Source: Acrocarpospora phusangensis
GTDB taxonomy: Bacteria; Actinomycetota; Actinomycetes; Streptosporangiales; Streptosporangiaceae
Reading direction: 5' to 3'
Length of the DNA stretch: 64,000 nt
Assembly (NCBI RefSeq): GCF_016862995.1
Contig: NZ_BOOA01000017.1
Span: forward strand, 62,001 to 126,000
The position numbers were made by a program, and so were the translations under genes. Below, piece after piece: positions 32,481 through 40,971 of the stretch. Position 1 is the stretch's first letter; each line of letters begins with the position of its first letter. The notes below the pieces were generated by a model that saw nothing but the letters and a program-made list of their open reading frames with translations, did no database searches and had not been told where the DNA came from.

Positions 32481-33356
32481 TCAGGAGCTCTCGTCCCGCG
32501 ACCAGTCCACCAGGCCGAGCCGATGCGAAATGATCAGAGCTTCCGACCTCGTCCTCGCGCCCAGCCGGAGAAAGAGCCTGGCCTGCACGCTCTCGACGGT
32601 CTTGGCGGTGATGCCCAGCCGCCGCGCGGTCTGCCCGATGGTGTGGCCGAGCGCGATCGAGTTCAGCACGTCCCGCTCGCGGGCGGTCAGCTCGGGCGGG
32701 TGGGCGGTGATGCCCGCCGTGAAGGCGTCCAGGCAGAGCGCCGTCATGGTGAAGTAGCCGCGGCACATCAGCGACAACATCCCGGACAGGTCCTCGGTCA
32801 CGTCCTCCCGCCAGACCAGGGCGCGGGCGCCGTGCCGTACCGCCTGGCCGACGGCCGCCACGTCGGGCGGGGCGGAGCAGACCACGAGGGTGGGCGCGCC
32901 GATGCCGGCCGGCAGGCGCCAGTCCTCCGGCTCCGGATCGATCAGCACGACGGCGACCGTGCCGCGCCGCCACTGGAGCCAGTGCGCGCCCGCGAAGTCC
33001 CGCAGCACCGCGAACGACTGCCCGGAGGCGACCAGCGTCTCCGACACCCGGTCCCGGCACGGACTCGGCCGCGCGTGCACGACCACCACTTCAGGCCGGG
33101 TACGGACGCTGTCCGGCACCGGCCGATGATGGTCGAAGAATCCCAGCTCGATGGCTCTGGCCACCGCGTGCGCCTGACTGACTACGCCTAGCTTGCGGTA
33201 GATGCCGCGTTTGCTCGCCTCGACGGCGCAGGTGGTGACGCCCAGCGTCTCCGCGATCCGCGCCGTGCTCAACCCGGACCCGAGCAGGTTGAGCACCGCC
33301 AGCTCCGGGGAGGTCATCGCGACCTCGGCTCCCGGTTTCTCCAACGTCTTGTCCAT
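32481..33356 (-). CDS. LuxR-like regulator with HTH domains at both ends
   Basis: 291 aa. Residues 15-72 read as a LuxR-type HTH (SPELAVLNLLGSGLSTARIAETLGV, then YRKLGVVSQAHAVARAIELG). Residues about 85-200 have a receiver-like alternation (EVVVVHARPSP, VAVVLIDPEPEDW, PTLVVCSAPPDVAAVGQAV) with no clear phosphoacceptor set. The C-terminus (about 222-285) is a second LuxR HTH (LTARERDVLNSIALGHTIGQ, then ARRLGITAKTVESVQARLF). Both HTHs look intact. ATG 33356 (or GTG 33362) has GGGAC upstream. It lies between the peroxidase and chitinase genes and is a candidate regulator of both; that is inference. Confidence 0.85.
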   Translation of the reverse strand: MDKTLEKPGAEVAMTSPELAVLNLLGSGLSTARIAETLGVTTCAVEASKRGIYRKLGVVSQAHAVARAIELGFFDHHRPVPDSVRTRPEVVVVHARPSPCRDRVSETLVASGQSFAVLRDFAGAHWLQWRRGTVAVVLIDPEPEDWRLPAGIGAPTLVVCSAPPDVAAVGQAVRHGARALVWREDVTEDLSGMLSLMCRGYFTMTALCLDAFTAGITAHPPELTARERDVLNSIALGHTIGQTARRLGITAKTVESVQARLFLRLGARTRSEALIISHRLGLVDWSRDESS

Positions 33357-33484
33357 GAGCACGTCCCGACCCCTGGGATGCGACCAGCTGGAAAATGACG
33401 CTTATGACGACTTATGTCAAGACATGATGTCATTGTGCAACATCGACCTGCGAAGATCCATGAACGCTTCACAATCATGGGGTA

Positions 33485-33515
33485 CGGCCGGGCCGCCTCT
33501 CCGGCGGCCCGGCCG
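33485..33515 (-). terminator. Terminator hairpin after the chitinase gene
   Basis: A perfect 13-bp GC stem CGGCCGGGCCGCC / GGCGGCCCGGCCG with loop TCTCC, 6 bp beyond the chitinase stop (33522). No T tract, as often in actinomycetes. Confidence 0.7.
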
Positions 33516-33521
33516 CTTACC

Positions 33522-35075
33522 TCATCGGCCCTGGAGCGACTTCACGTTGTCGCCGAAGGTCCAGTTCCTGGAGCCGTCCCAGTTGATCGACCAGGTCATC
33601 AGACCCTTCAGGCCGCCGTTGAAGGCGTTCCAGCTCTGGGACACCAGCGACGGCGTCATGTAGCCGCCGCCGGCCCCCGACTGGGCGGGCAGTCCGGGCA
33701 CCTGCTTGTCGTACGGCACCCGGATGGTCGTCCCCTGGATGACCAGGCCGTTGTTGAGACAGGTGGTCTGGGCGGTGAAGCCCTGGACGGTGCCGGCGGA
33801 GTAGGAGTCGCCGGAGCATCCGTACATGCTGCCGTTGTAGTACTGCATGTTGAGCCACCAGAGGCGGCCGTTGTCGGCGTACTTCTTGATGATCGGCAGG
33901 TAGGCGCCCCAGATGGAGCCGTAGGTGACGCTGCCGCCGGTGACGTACGCGGTCTCGGGGGCCATGGTGAGGCCGAAGTTGGACGGCATCTGGGCGAGCA
34001 CGCCGTCGATGATGCGGATCAGGTTGGCCTGGGAGGCCGACAGCTGGTTGATGTTGCCGCTGCCGGTCAGGCCGGTCTCGATGTCGATGTCGATGCCGTC
34101 GAAGTTGTACGTCCTGAGGATCGGCACGATCGTGGCCACGAAGCGGTCGGCCACCGTGCTCGAACTGAGGTCGATGCCCGCGGTCGCGCCGCCGATGGAC
34201 ATCAGGATCGTCGCGCCTGCCGCCTTGGCCGCGCACATCTCGGCCGGGGTGGCGACCTTGACGTTGGCGTCCATGCCGTCCTGCCAGAGGACCGTGCCGT
34301 CGGAGCGGATGACCGGGAACGCGGCGTTGATGACGTTGTAGCCGTGCGCCTTGATGCGGGCGTCCGTGATCGGGATCCACCCGAGCGGCGGGTGCACGCC
34401 GTTGATCGCGCCGTCCCAGTTCTCCCAGTAGCCCTGCAGGACCTTGCCGGCCGGCCGGGACTTCACCGCGCAGGTGCCCCCCGTCGGCGAGGGCGACGGA
34501 CTCGGGCTCACGCTCGGGCTGGGACTCGGACTCCGGCTGGGACTAGGGCTGGGACTCGGGCTCGGGCTGGGAGACGGTGACGGTGAGGCCGTGCCGCCCG
34601 GGCCGTCGAAGTTGACGTCGTCGGCGTAGTAGGTGCCCTGGCCGTACCAGCCGTGCAGGTAGACCACGGCGGAGGTCTGGCCCGCCGCAGTGGTGAACGA
34701 GAGCGTCAGCTGCTGATACGCCGCCGACGAGGTCCACGTGGACGGCCCGCCGTTCACGCCCAGGTAGACGTAGTTCCCGCGCACCCACGCGGACACCGTG
34801 TACGCGGTGCTCGGCCGCACGCTCACCGTCTGGGAGCATTTGGCGTTGTCCGACGCGCTCGCCGCGCCGGAGAGCGCCCGCGTGCCGGAACGGACCGGGG
34901 TCGTGACCACCGACCCGAGTCCACCGGTGCACGACCACGGCGAGAGCGCGCCGGTCTCGAATCCCGGATTCACCAGCAGATTGGCCGCGTACGCCGAGGT
35001 CTGCGACACCAGCACACCCAGCGCGGCCAGGAGTAACGCGGCGAGAGAGGCCAGCAGTCGGGGGGTTCGCTTCAT
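33522..35075 (-). CDS. Secreted GH18 chitinase with N-terminal CBM
   Basis: 517 aa. Signal peptide 1-30 (MKRTPRLLASLAALLLAALG ... SAYAA). Residues about 32-165 form a jelly-roll CBM (LLVNPGFETGALSPWSCTG ... YYADDVNF) of the CBM16/CBM4-9 kind. Next is a Ser-Pro repeat linker (about 170-205) and a GH18 barrel (about 210-517). The catalytic motif DGIDIDIE is at 326-333 with proton donor Glu333, followed by the substrate-binding MAPET and MQYYNGS segments. It hydrolyses chitin outside the cell. ATG 35075 has AAGGG about 6 nt upstream; a longer frame to 35168 is not supported. I found no full DasR site upstream. Confidence 0.93.
   Translation of the reverse strand: MKRTPRLLASLAALLLAALGVLVSQTSAYAANLLVNPGFETGALSPWSCTGGLGSVVTTPVRSGTRALSGAASASDNAKCSQTVSVRPSTAYTVSAWVRGNYVYLGVNGGPSTWTSSAAYQQLTLSFTTAAGQTSAVVYLHGWYGQGTYYADDVNFDGPGGTASPSPSPSPSPSPSPSPSRSPSPSPSVSPSPSPSPTGGTCAVKSRPAGKVLQGYWENWDGAINGVHPPLGWIPITDARIKAHGYNVINAAFPVIRSDGTVLWQDGMDANVKVATPAEMCAAKAAGATILMSIGGATAGIDLSSSTVADRFVATIVPILRTYNFDGIDIDIETGLTGSGNINQLSASQANLIRIIDGVLAQMPSNFGLTMAPETAYVTGGSVTYGSIWGAYLPIIKKYADNGRLWWLNMQYYNGSMYGCSGDSYSAGTVQGFTAQTTCLNNGLVIQGTTIRVPYDKQVPGLPAQSGAGGGYMTPSLVSQSWNAFNGGLKGLMTWSINWDGSRNWTFGDNVKSLQGR
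34497..34575. repeat. Low-complexity repeat encoding the Ser-Pro linker
   Basis: Imperfect 6-bp units such as GGGACT/GGGCTC encode alternating Ser-Pro in the chitinase linker. Prone to slippage. Confidence 0.8.
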
Positions 35076-35232
35076 GGAGGACCCTTCTGTCGCCCGGACA
35101 GCACACGTCACCGGGCATCGACATAGCGATGAGGTTGCGAGGCCACGGTGACTAAGGCTCGCGAGCAACAGTTGCCCGAATTATCTTCCAAGATCATGGT
35201 TAATGTCCATAACGAACTCACGCCCTGAGACC

Positions 35233-35613
35233 ATGGAGGGCATGATCATCCCCGGCCCCCTGGTCCCCGACGGCGGCGGCTACCGCCACTCCTACGAGAT
35301 CACCCCACCCACCCGCCTCGTCTTCGTCTCCGGCCAGATCCCCGTCGCCCCCGACGGCACCCTCCCCACCGACTTCGCCACCCAATGCCGCCAAACCTGG
35401 GCGAACCTGGCCCACGCGCTTGCTCAGCACGAAATGGACCTCTCCAACCTCGTGAAGGTCACCACATTCCTGTCCGACCGCGCCCACCGCGCGGAGAACT
35501 CCACCATCCGCCGCGAAGTCCTGAACGGCCACACCCCCGCCCTGACCGTGATCATCGCCGACATCTTCGACGACGCCTGGCTCCTGGAAATCGAAGCCAT
35601 CGCCGCAGGCTGA
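35233..35613 (+). CDS. RidA-family (YjgF/YER057c) protein
   Basis: 126 aa RidA-like protein, a family of enamine/imine deaminases acting on PLP-enzyme byproducts. Conserved elements: LVFVSGQIPVAPDGTLP, WANLAHALAQHEMDLSNLVKVTTFL, and ALTVIIADIFDDAWLLEIEAIA. The usual catalytic Arg in the TRTCV segment is not visible, so it may belong to a non-deaminase subgroup. The start is uncertain: ATG 35233 is chosen, 35242 and 35203 are alternatives, and the 35203-35232 stretch has non-coding-like codons (ATA, TCA). It is convergent with the GntR gene. Confidence 0.8.
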   Translation: MEGMIIPGPLVPDGGGYRHSYEITPPTRLVFVSGQIPVAPDGTLPTDFATQCRQTWANLAHALAQHEMDLSNLVKVTTFLSDRAHRAENSTIRREVLNGHTPALTVIIADIFDDAWLLEIEAIAAG

Positions 35614-35624
35614 CGGCGGCCAGG

Positions 35625-36359
35625 TCAGCCGGAGTCGGCGTCGAAGTTGAGTTCGGAGGTGACGCGGTAGCGGTCGCCGCGGTAGATGGAGCGGGTGAAT
35701 TCGACGATTCTGCCGTTCACGTCTCGGGTGGTGCGTTCGACCATGAGGGCCGGGAAGTGTTCGGGGACGTGGAGGAGTTCGGCTTCGGTCTCGTCGGTGA
35801 CGGTGGCCTCGATGGTCTGGACGGCGCTGCGGACGTCGACGCCGAAGCGTTCGCGGAGGAAGCGGTAGAAGGAGCCGGATTCCATGTCGGCGGGGGCCAA
35901 GCCGTCCACGAGGGCGTGGGGGAGGTGGAGGCGTTCGATGGCCATGGGCTCGTCGTCGACCACGCGGAGCCGTACGACACGGAGGACGGGGGCGGCGGGG
36001 GCGAGCTGGAGGCGGCTGGCCAGCTGGGGGCCGGCGGGGGCGGAGCCGAACTCGAGGATGCGGCTGGCCCAGTGGCCCTCGGCGGGCGGGGCGTAGAACG
36101 ATCCACTGGGGGTGGCGGCGAGGGCCTGGGTGACGCGGTGGGGGCCGGTGAAGGTGCCTCGGCCGTGCTCGCGGACGAGCTGGCCGGAGCGGACCAGGTC
36201 GTCGATGGCGGCGCGGAGGGTGGGACGCGAGACGCCGAGCTCCTTGCACAGGTCGCGTTCCGAGGGGATGGCCTCGCCCGGCTTCTTGTCCGCGATGAAG
36301 TCGAGCAGGAAGTCGCGCACTCGGTCGCGTTTCAGCCCGGCCCGCATGTTCAGAGTCAC
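35625..36359 (-). CDS. DasR-like GntR/HutC-family regulator
   Basis: 244 aa. GntR winged helix 10-75 (RDFLLDFIADKKPGEAIPSE, VSRPTLRAAIDDLVRSGQLV, GRGTFTG) and a UTRA sensor domain (100-240: RVVRLRVVDDEPMAIERLHL ... EFTRSIYRGDRYRVTSEL). The YRGDRY ending and the position divergent from a sugar ABC transporter with a GH20 match the dasR-dasABC arrangement of Streptomyces. Phosphorylated amino sugars are the expected effectors (inference). GTG 36359 has AAGG at 7 nt, inside an operator-like repeat, so autoregulation is likely. Confidence 0.85.
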   Translation of the reverse strand: MTLNMRAGLKRDRVRDFLLDFIADKKPGEAIPSERDLCKELGVSRPTLRAAIDDLVRSGQLVREHGRGTFTGPHRVTQALAATPSGSFYAPPAEGHWASRILEFGSAPAGPQLASRLQLAPAAPVLRVVRLRVVDDEPMAIERLHLPHALVDGLAPADMESGSFYRFLRERFGVDVRSAVQTIEATVTDETEAELLHVPEHFPALMVERTTRDVNGRIVEFTRSIYRGDRYRVTSELNFDADSG

Positions 36360-36367
36360 AATCTGAC

Positions 36368-36481
36368 CTTACCAGCTTCTGACCAGTTGGCTGTGTTAAC
36401 GGTTGATAACGGGTCTTGACTGGCCAACTGGTTAAGACCACTCTACTCGGAGCAGGCAGATTTCTTACCAATATCTGACCA
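36368..36481. promoter_or_regulatory. Operator cluster between DasR-like gene and ABC operon
   Basis: A direct repeat CTTACCANNNTCTGACCA occurs at 36368-36385 and 36464-36481, flanking the divergent promoters. ACTGGTTAAGACCACT (36427-36442) matches 14 of 16 bases of the DasR dre consensus as I recall it. Perfect 10-bp inverted arms ACCAGTTGGC (36382-36391) and GCCAACTGGT (36423-36432) overlap these. One site abuts each start codon, which fits coordinated repression. Confidence 0.65.
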
Positions 36482-36493
36482 CCGGGAGTACCA

Positions 36494-37762
36494 ATGAGGT
36501 CCCGCTTCCTTACCGCTTCGGCGGTGCTGGCGCTCGCCGCCGGCCTGACCGCGTGCGGATCCACGTCAGAACCCACCACTCCTAACGCCGACGCGGGCCC
36601 GGTCAAACTGACCGTCTGGGTCATGCGGGACAGCTTCACCGACGGGGTCGTCAACCGCTTCAAGACCGACTTCGAGGCGACTCACCAGGGCACCACCCTG
36701 GACATCCAGATCCAGGAGTGGGACGGCATCGGGCAGAAGGTGACCAGCGCGCTGGCCAGCAACGACGCGCCCGACGTGATCGAGGTCGGGAACACCCAGG
36801 TGGCCGAGTACGCGGCCAGCGGCGGCGTCAGGGACCTCACCGACAAGGTCGCCGAACTGGGCGGCACGGACTGGATCCCCGGCCTGGCCGAACCCGGCAA
36901 GATCGACGGCCGGCAGTACGGGATCCCGTGGTACGCGGCCAACCGGGTCGTGATCTACAACAAGGAGCTGTTCGAGAAGGCCGGGGTCGCCGCGGCGCCG
37001 AAGACCCGGGACGAGTGGATCGACATCACCACCAAGCTCAACAAGGGCGGCACCCAGGGCATCTACCTGCCCGGCCAGAACTGGTACACCCTGGCCGGCT
37101 TCATCTGGGACGAGGGCGGCGACCTGGCGGTGAAGGAGGGCGACCAGTGGAAGGGCACCCTGGACACGCCGCAGGCCATCGCCGGCATCGGCTTCTACCA
37201 GAAGCTCCAGGCGCTCGGCGAGGGCCCGCGTGACTCCGACGAGGCCAAGCCGCCGCAGGCCGACGTCTTCGCCAAGGGCGACGTGGCGCAGCTGATCTCC
37301 TCCCCCGGCGGCGCCACCGCCATCGAGAAGGCCAACCCGGCGCTGGCCGGGAAGCTCGGCTTCTTCCCGATCCCCGGCAAGACGGCCGACAAGCCGGGCG
37401 CGGTCTTCACCGGCGGCTCGGACCTGATCATCCCGGAGGCGTCCAAGAACCCCGACGCCGCCTACGAGGTCGTGAAGGCGCTGGCCGGCGAGAAGTTCCA
37501 GCTCGACATGGCCAAGGAGATGTCGTACGTGCCGAACAAGGCGTCCTTCGCGAACGTGCTGGCCGGCAGCGAGGGCGCGGCGGCCATGGCGATCGGCGCC
37601 ACCAACGGCCACGCCACCCCGAACTCCGCCAACTGGGCGGCGGTCGAGGCCAAGAACGTCATCAAGGAATACATGACGAAGATCCTCACCGGTGGCGACC
37701 CCGCGACCGAGGGCGCCGCGGCGTCCCAGGTCATCACGGACATCCTCAACACCAAGTCCTGA
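36494..37762 (+). CDS. Sugar ABC transporter binding lipoprotein (DasA-like)
   Basis: 422 aa family 1 solute-binding protein. Lipoprotein signal MRSRFLTASAVLALAAGLTAC with lipobox LTAC. The mature sequence has KLTVWVMRDSFTDGVVNRF, DAPDVIEVGNTQVAEYAASG, YGIPWYAANRVVIYNKELFEKAG (typical block) and GGSDLIIPEASKNPDAAYEV. Predicted to bind chitobiose, GlcNAc or a similar oligosaccharide, based on the GH20 and chitinase neighbours. ATG 36494 has GGGAG at 6 nt. First gene of the operon. Confidence 0.9.
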   Translation: MRSRFLTASAVLALAAGLTACGSTSEPTTPNADAGPVKLTVWVMRDSFTDGVVNRFKTDFEATHQGTTLDIQIQEWDGIGQKVTSALASNDAPDVIEVGNTQVAEYAASGGVRDLTDKVAELGGTDWIPGLAEPGKIDGRQYGIPWYAANRVVIYNKELFEKAGVAAAPKTRDEWIDITTKLNKGGTQGIYLPGQNWYTLAGFIWDEGGDLAVKEGDQWKGTLDTPQAIAGIGFYQKLQALGEGPRDSDEAKPPQADVFAKGDVAQLISSPGGATAIEKANPALAGKLGFFPIPGKTADKPGAVFTGGSDLIIPEASKNPDAAYEVVKALAGEKFQLDMAKEMSYVPNKASFANVLAGSEGAAAMAIGATNGHATPNSANWAAVEAKNVIKEYMTKILTGGDPATEGAAASQVITDILNTKS

Positions 37763-37841
37763 CGAGGAGAACTCCGGCCCGTCCATCCCCCCGGGTGGGC
37801 CGGTCCCTCCTGTCCGAACCCCACGACCTCCGAGGAACGCC

Positions 37842-38810
37842 GTGTCCGCACCGCCCGTGGTCGCCTCCCGTCAGGACAGTCCCGCGCCGCCCGTCGTGCA
37901 CCGGCGGCCGCGACGGTCCCGGCTGGCCGGAGTCTGGCCGTACCTGCTCGTCGCCCCGACCGTGCTCGGGGCCGCGTACCTCCTGCTCTACCCGCTGCTG
38001 CGCAGTGTGGTGATCTCCTTCCAGCACTTCCGGACCGGCGAGCTGATCCGTGGCGGGGCGGCCTTCGTCGGTCTGGAGAACTACCAGGAGGTCCTCGGCA
38101 GCGACGAGTTCTGGTCGGTGGTCGGGCGGACCGTCCTGTGGACGGCCGTGAACGTCGTCCTGATCATGGTGATCTCCACCCTCGTCGCGTTGATGATCGC
38201 CCGGCTGCGTAAACGCCTGCAGCTGGCCGTGATGAGTGCGCTGGTGCTCACCTGGGCGACGCCGGTCCTGGCGGCGACCACCATCTTCCAGTGGTTGTTC
38301 CAGTCGAGGCTGGGCGTGGTCAACTGGCTGCTGGCCACGCTCGGCTTCGAGTCCTTCCGGGGCTACACCTGGTTCGCGGACGGCACGTCCACGTTCGTCA
38401 TCCTGGTGGCCCTCGTCGTCTGGCAGTCGGTGCCGTTCGCGGCGCTGACCCTCTACGCCGGCCTCACCACGATCCCGGCGGAACTGTACGAGTCGGCCAG
38501 GATCGACGGCGCGACCGGCTGGCAGATCTTCAGGAACGTCACCTTCCCGATCCTGCGGCCGCTGTTCGGGCTGATCACCTCCCTCGAGGTGATCTGGGTG
38601 TTCAAGTGCTTCGCCCAGATCTGGGCGATCAGCCGCGGCGGCCCCGACGGCGCGACCACCACCCTCCCCGTGTACGCCTTCCAGGTCGCCCAATCCCTCC
38701 ACAAATACGACTTGGGCGCGGCCATCTCCACGCTCACCGTCCTGATCCTGGTCGCCTGCCTGGTCACGCACCTGCGGCGGATGCTCCGGCACGAAGGAGA
38801 GCAGCTGTGA
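37842..38810 (+). CDS. Sugar ABC transporter permease 1 (DasB-like, MalF type)
   Basis: 322 aa with six membrane segments after a Pro/Arg-rich N-terminus. The EAA loop reads YESARIDGATGWQIFRNVTFPIL, the docking site for the ATPase. GTG 37842 follows GAGGA by 5 nt. It overlaps the next permease by 4 nt (GTGA). No ATPase gene is in this operon, so an MsiK-type multitask ATPase encoded elsewhere is expected. Confidence 0.92.
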   Translation: MSAPPVVASRQDSPAPPVVHRRPRRSRLAGVWPYLLVAPTVLGAAYLLLYPLLRSVVISFQHFRTGELIRGGAAFVGLENYQEVLGSDEFWSVVGRTVLWTAVNVVLIMVISTLVALMIARLRKRLQLAVMSALVLTWATPVLAATTIFQWLFQSRLGVVNWLLATLGFESFRGYTWFADGTSTFVILVALVVWQSVPFAALTLYAGLTTIPAELYESARIDGATGWQIFRNVTFPILRPLFGLITSLEVIWVFKCFAQIWAISRGGPDGATTTLPVYAFQVAQSLHKYDLGAAISTLTVLILVACLVTHLRRMLRHEGEQL

Positions 38811-39631
38811 GCCTGCGACGCCTCCCCCTCACCCTGGCCGCCCTGTCGGTCCTGGTCGTCTCGGTCTTCCCCGTCTACTGGATGGTGGTGACGGCGTTCA
38901 AGCCGACCAGGGACATCCAGGCCGACACCCCGACGTTCTGGCCGTCCCACCCGACGCTCGACCATTTCGCCACCGCCGTGAACGCGGACGGGTTCGGCCT
39001 GTTCTGGCGCAACAGCCTGCTGGTCACCGTCAGCGCGGTGCTGGCGGCGCTGGTCGTGGCGCTGCTCGCCGCGTTCGCGGTGGCGCGGATGCGGTGGCGG
39101 GGGCGGCGCGGGTTCATCCTGATGGTCTTCATCGCCCAGATGGCGCCCTGGGAGGCGCTGCTGATCTCGATGTTCATCATCGCCCGCGACACCGGCATGC
39201 TCGACAAGCTGTCCATGCTCAGCCTGATCTACTTCATGGCGACGCTGCCGTTCACCATCGTCACGCTGCGGGGCTTCCTCGCGGCGATCCCGCCGGAGCT
39301 GGAGGAAGCCGCCCAGATGGACGGCGCCAGCCGGGTGGTCGCCTTCCGGCGGGTCGTCTTCCCGCTGCTCGCGCCCGGCCTGATGTCCACCTCCCTGTTC
39401 GGCTTCATCACGGCGTGGAACGAGTTCGCCTTCGCCAACGCGCTGATCATCAAGAACCAGGACGACCGCACGCTCCCCGTCTGGCTGTCCTCCTTCAGCA
39501 ACATCTTCGGCACGGACTGGGGCGCCACGATGGCCGCCGCCACCCTCTTCATGCTGCCTGTCCTGCTCATCTTCCTCGTCCTGCAGCGCCGCGTGACCTC
39601 CGGGTTCACGGCCGGCGCGATCAAGGGCTGA
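38807..39631 (+). CDS. Sugar ABC transporter permease 2 (DasC-like, MalG type)
   Basis: 274 aa with six membrane segments. It begins SLRRLPLTLAALSVLVVSVFP and has the EAA loop LEEAAQMDGASRVVAFRRVVFPLL. GTG 38807 overlaps the preceding stop, and AAGGAG lies 7-8 nt upstream. It pairs with the DasB-like subunit to form the channel. Confidence 0.92.
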   Translation: MSLRRLPLTLAALSVLVVSVFPVYWMVVTAFKPTRDIQADTPTFWPSHPTLDHFATAVNADGFGLFWRNSLLVTVSAVLAALVVALLAAFAVARMRWRGRRGFILMVFIAQMAPWEALLISMFIIARDTGMLDKLSMLSLIYFMATLPFTIVTLRGFLAAIPPELEEAAQMDGASRVVAFRRVVFPLLAPGLMSTSLFGFITAWNEFAFANALIIKNQDDRTLPVWLSSFSNIFGTDWGATMAAATLFMLPVLLIFLVLQRRVTSGFTAGAIKG

Positions 39632-39649
39632 CCTGAAAGGGATCTCCAC

Positions 39650-40939
39650 GTGATAATTCCGCGGCCGAGGAAACTCGCCGTTCTCGGGGGCACTGTCGCG
39701 TACGACCCTGAGCGCGTCCGGCTCGCACCGCCAGACCCGGACCTCGGACCCGAGGGCTACCGTCTGGACGTCTCCCCCACCGCCGTCGACCTCACCCCCG
39801 GCGGCGACGCCGGCCTCTTCTACGCCCGCCAGACCCTCGCCCTGTACGGCGAAGCGCTCCCCCTCGGCACCATCGAGGACCGGCCGAAGTTCCCCTGGCG
39901 CGGCCTCATGCTCGACGTCTCCCGGCACTTCATGCCCGTGGACTTCGTCCGGCGGCTGATCGACCTGCTGGCCCTGCACAAGCTCAACGTGCTCCAGCTG
40001 CACCTGACCGACGACCAGGGCTGGCGGCTGGAGATCAAACGGCATCCCCGGCTCACCGAGGTGTCCGGCGAGCATTACACGCACGACGACGTCCGGGAGC
40101 TCGTCGCGTACGCGGCGGAGAGGTTCGTGCGGATCGTCCCGGAGATCGGGCTGCCGGGGCATGTGCAGGCGGCGCTGGCCGCGTACCCGCATCTGGGCAA
40201 CGATCCGGGCCGGCAGCTCGCGGTCTGGGACACGTGGGGCATCAGCCCGCACACCCTCAACCTCGAAGAGTCCACGATCACCTTCTTCGAGGAGGTCCTG
40301 GACGAAGTAATCGAGATATTTCCGGATGAGTACGTGCATGTGGGCGGGGACGAATGCCGTCCCGGCGAGTGGGAGCGCACGCCGCGCGCCCAGGAGCGCA
40401 TCCGCGAACTCGGGCTCCCCGGCGCGCACGCGGCCCGGACCTGGATCACCACGCGGATGGCCGAGCATCTGCGCAGGCGCGGACGCCGCCTCGTCTACTG
40501 GCACGAGAAGGCGGACGGCCCCCGGGGCGCGACCACGATGACCTGGCTCGACGAGCAGAGCGGCCCGCTCGCCGCGCTGGAGGGCCGCGACGTCGTGCTG
40601 GCCCCGCACACCCGGACCTACCTCGACTACCCGGTCGAACCGGAGCCCGGCCCGTTCGCCCCCGACCGCGTCCTCAGCCTGTCCCACACCTACCGCTTCG
40701 ACCCGCCCCCCGCCCCGCCCGGCGCGGAGGGCCGGATCCTCGGCGTGCAGGCCCAGCTTTGGACCGAGTACATGCCCACCCCGGCGGACGTCGAGCGGCA
40801 GGCCTTCCCGCGCCTGTGCGCCTTCGCGGAGGTGGCCTGGGGCTCGTCCGGGGACTACGCCGGTTTCCTCCGGCGACTCGACCCGCACCTGGCCCGGCTG
40901 GCGGCCCAGGGCGTGCACGTCGGGCCGCTCATTCCTTAG
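39650..40939 (+). CDS. Intracellular GH20 beta-N-acetylhexosaminidase
   Basis: 429 aa without signal peptide. GH20 catalytic pair Asp234-Glu235 in YVHVGGDECRPGEW; other family blocks are FPWRGLMLDVSRHFMPVDFVRRLID, HLTDDQGWRLEIK, RIVPEIGLPGHVQAALAAYP and VQAQLWTEYMPTPADVE. Cleaves terminal GlcNAc from imported chito-oligomers. It is placed 18 bp after the DasC-like permease, like the N-acetylglucosaminidase gene downstream of dasABC in Streptomyces. GTG 39650 follows AGGGAT by 6 nt. The N-terminal GH20b domain is shortened. Confidence 0.93.
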   Translation: MIIPRPRKLAVLGGTVAYDPERVRLAPPDPDLGPEGYRLDVSPTAVDLTPGGDAGLFYARQTLALYGEALPLGTIEDRPKFPWRGLMLDVSRHFMPVDFVRRLIDLLALHKLNVLQLHLTDDQGWRLEIKRHPRLTEVSGEHYTHDDVRELVAYAAERFVRIVPEIGLPGHVQAALAAYPHLGNDPGRQLAVWDTWGISPHTLNLEESTITFFEEVLDEVIEIFPDEYVHVGGDECRPGEWERTPRAQERIRELGLPGAHAARTWITTRMAEHLRRRGRRLVYWHEKADGPRGATTMTWLDEQSGPLAALEGRDVVLAPHTRTYLDYPVEPEPGPFAPDRVLSLSHTYRFDPPPAPPGAEGRILGVQAQLWTEYMPTPADVERQAFPRLCAFAEVAWGSSGDYAGFLRRLDPHLARLAAQGVHVGPLIP

Positions 40940-40971
40940 ACCTCGGGGGACTCTCAGATCGAAAGGAAAGA

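Noticed and set aside
35076-35232. DasR site upstream of the chitinase gene
   Set aside because: Only partial matches such as TGGACATTAACCA were found; these are not convincing dre elements.
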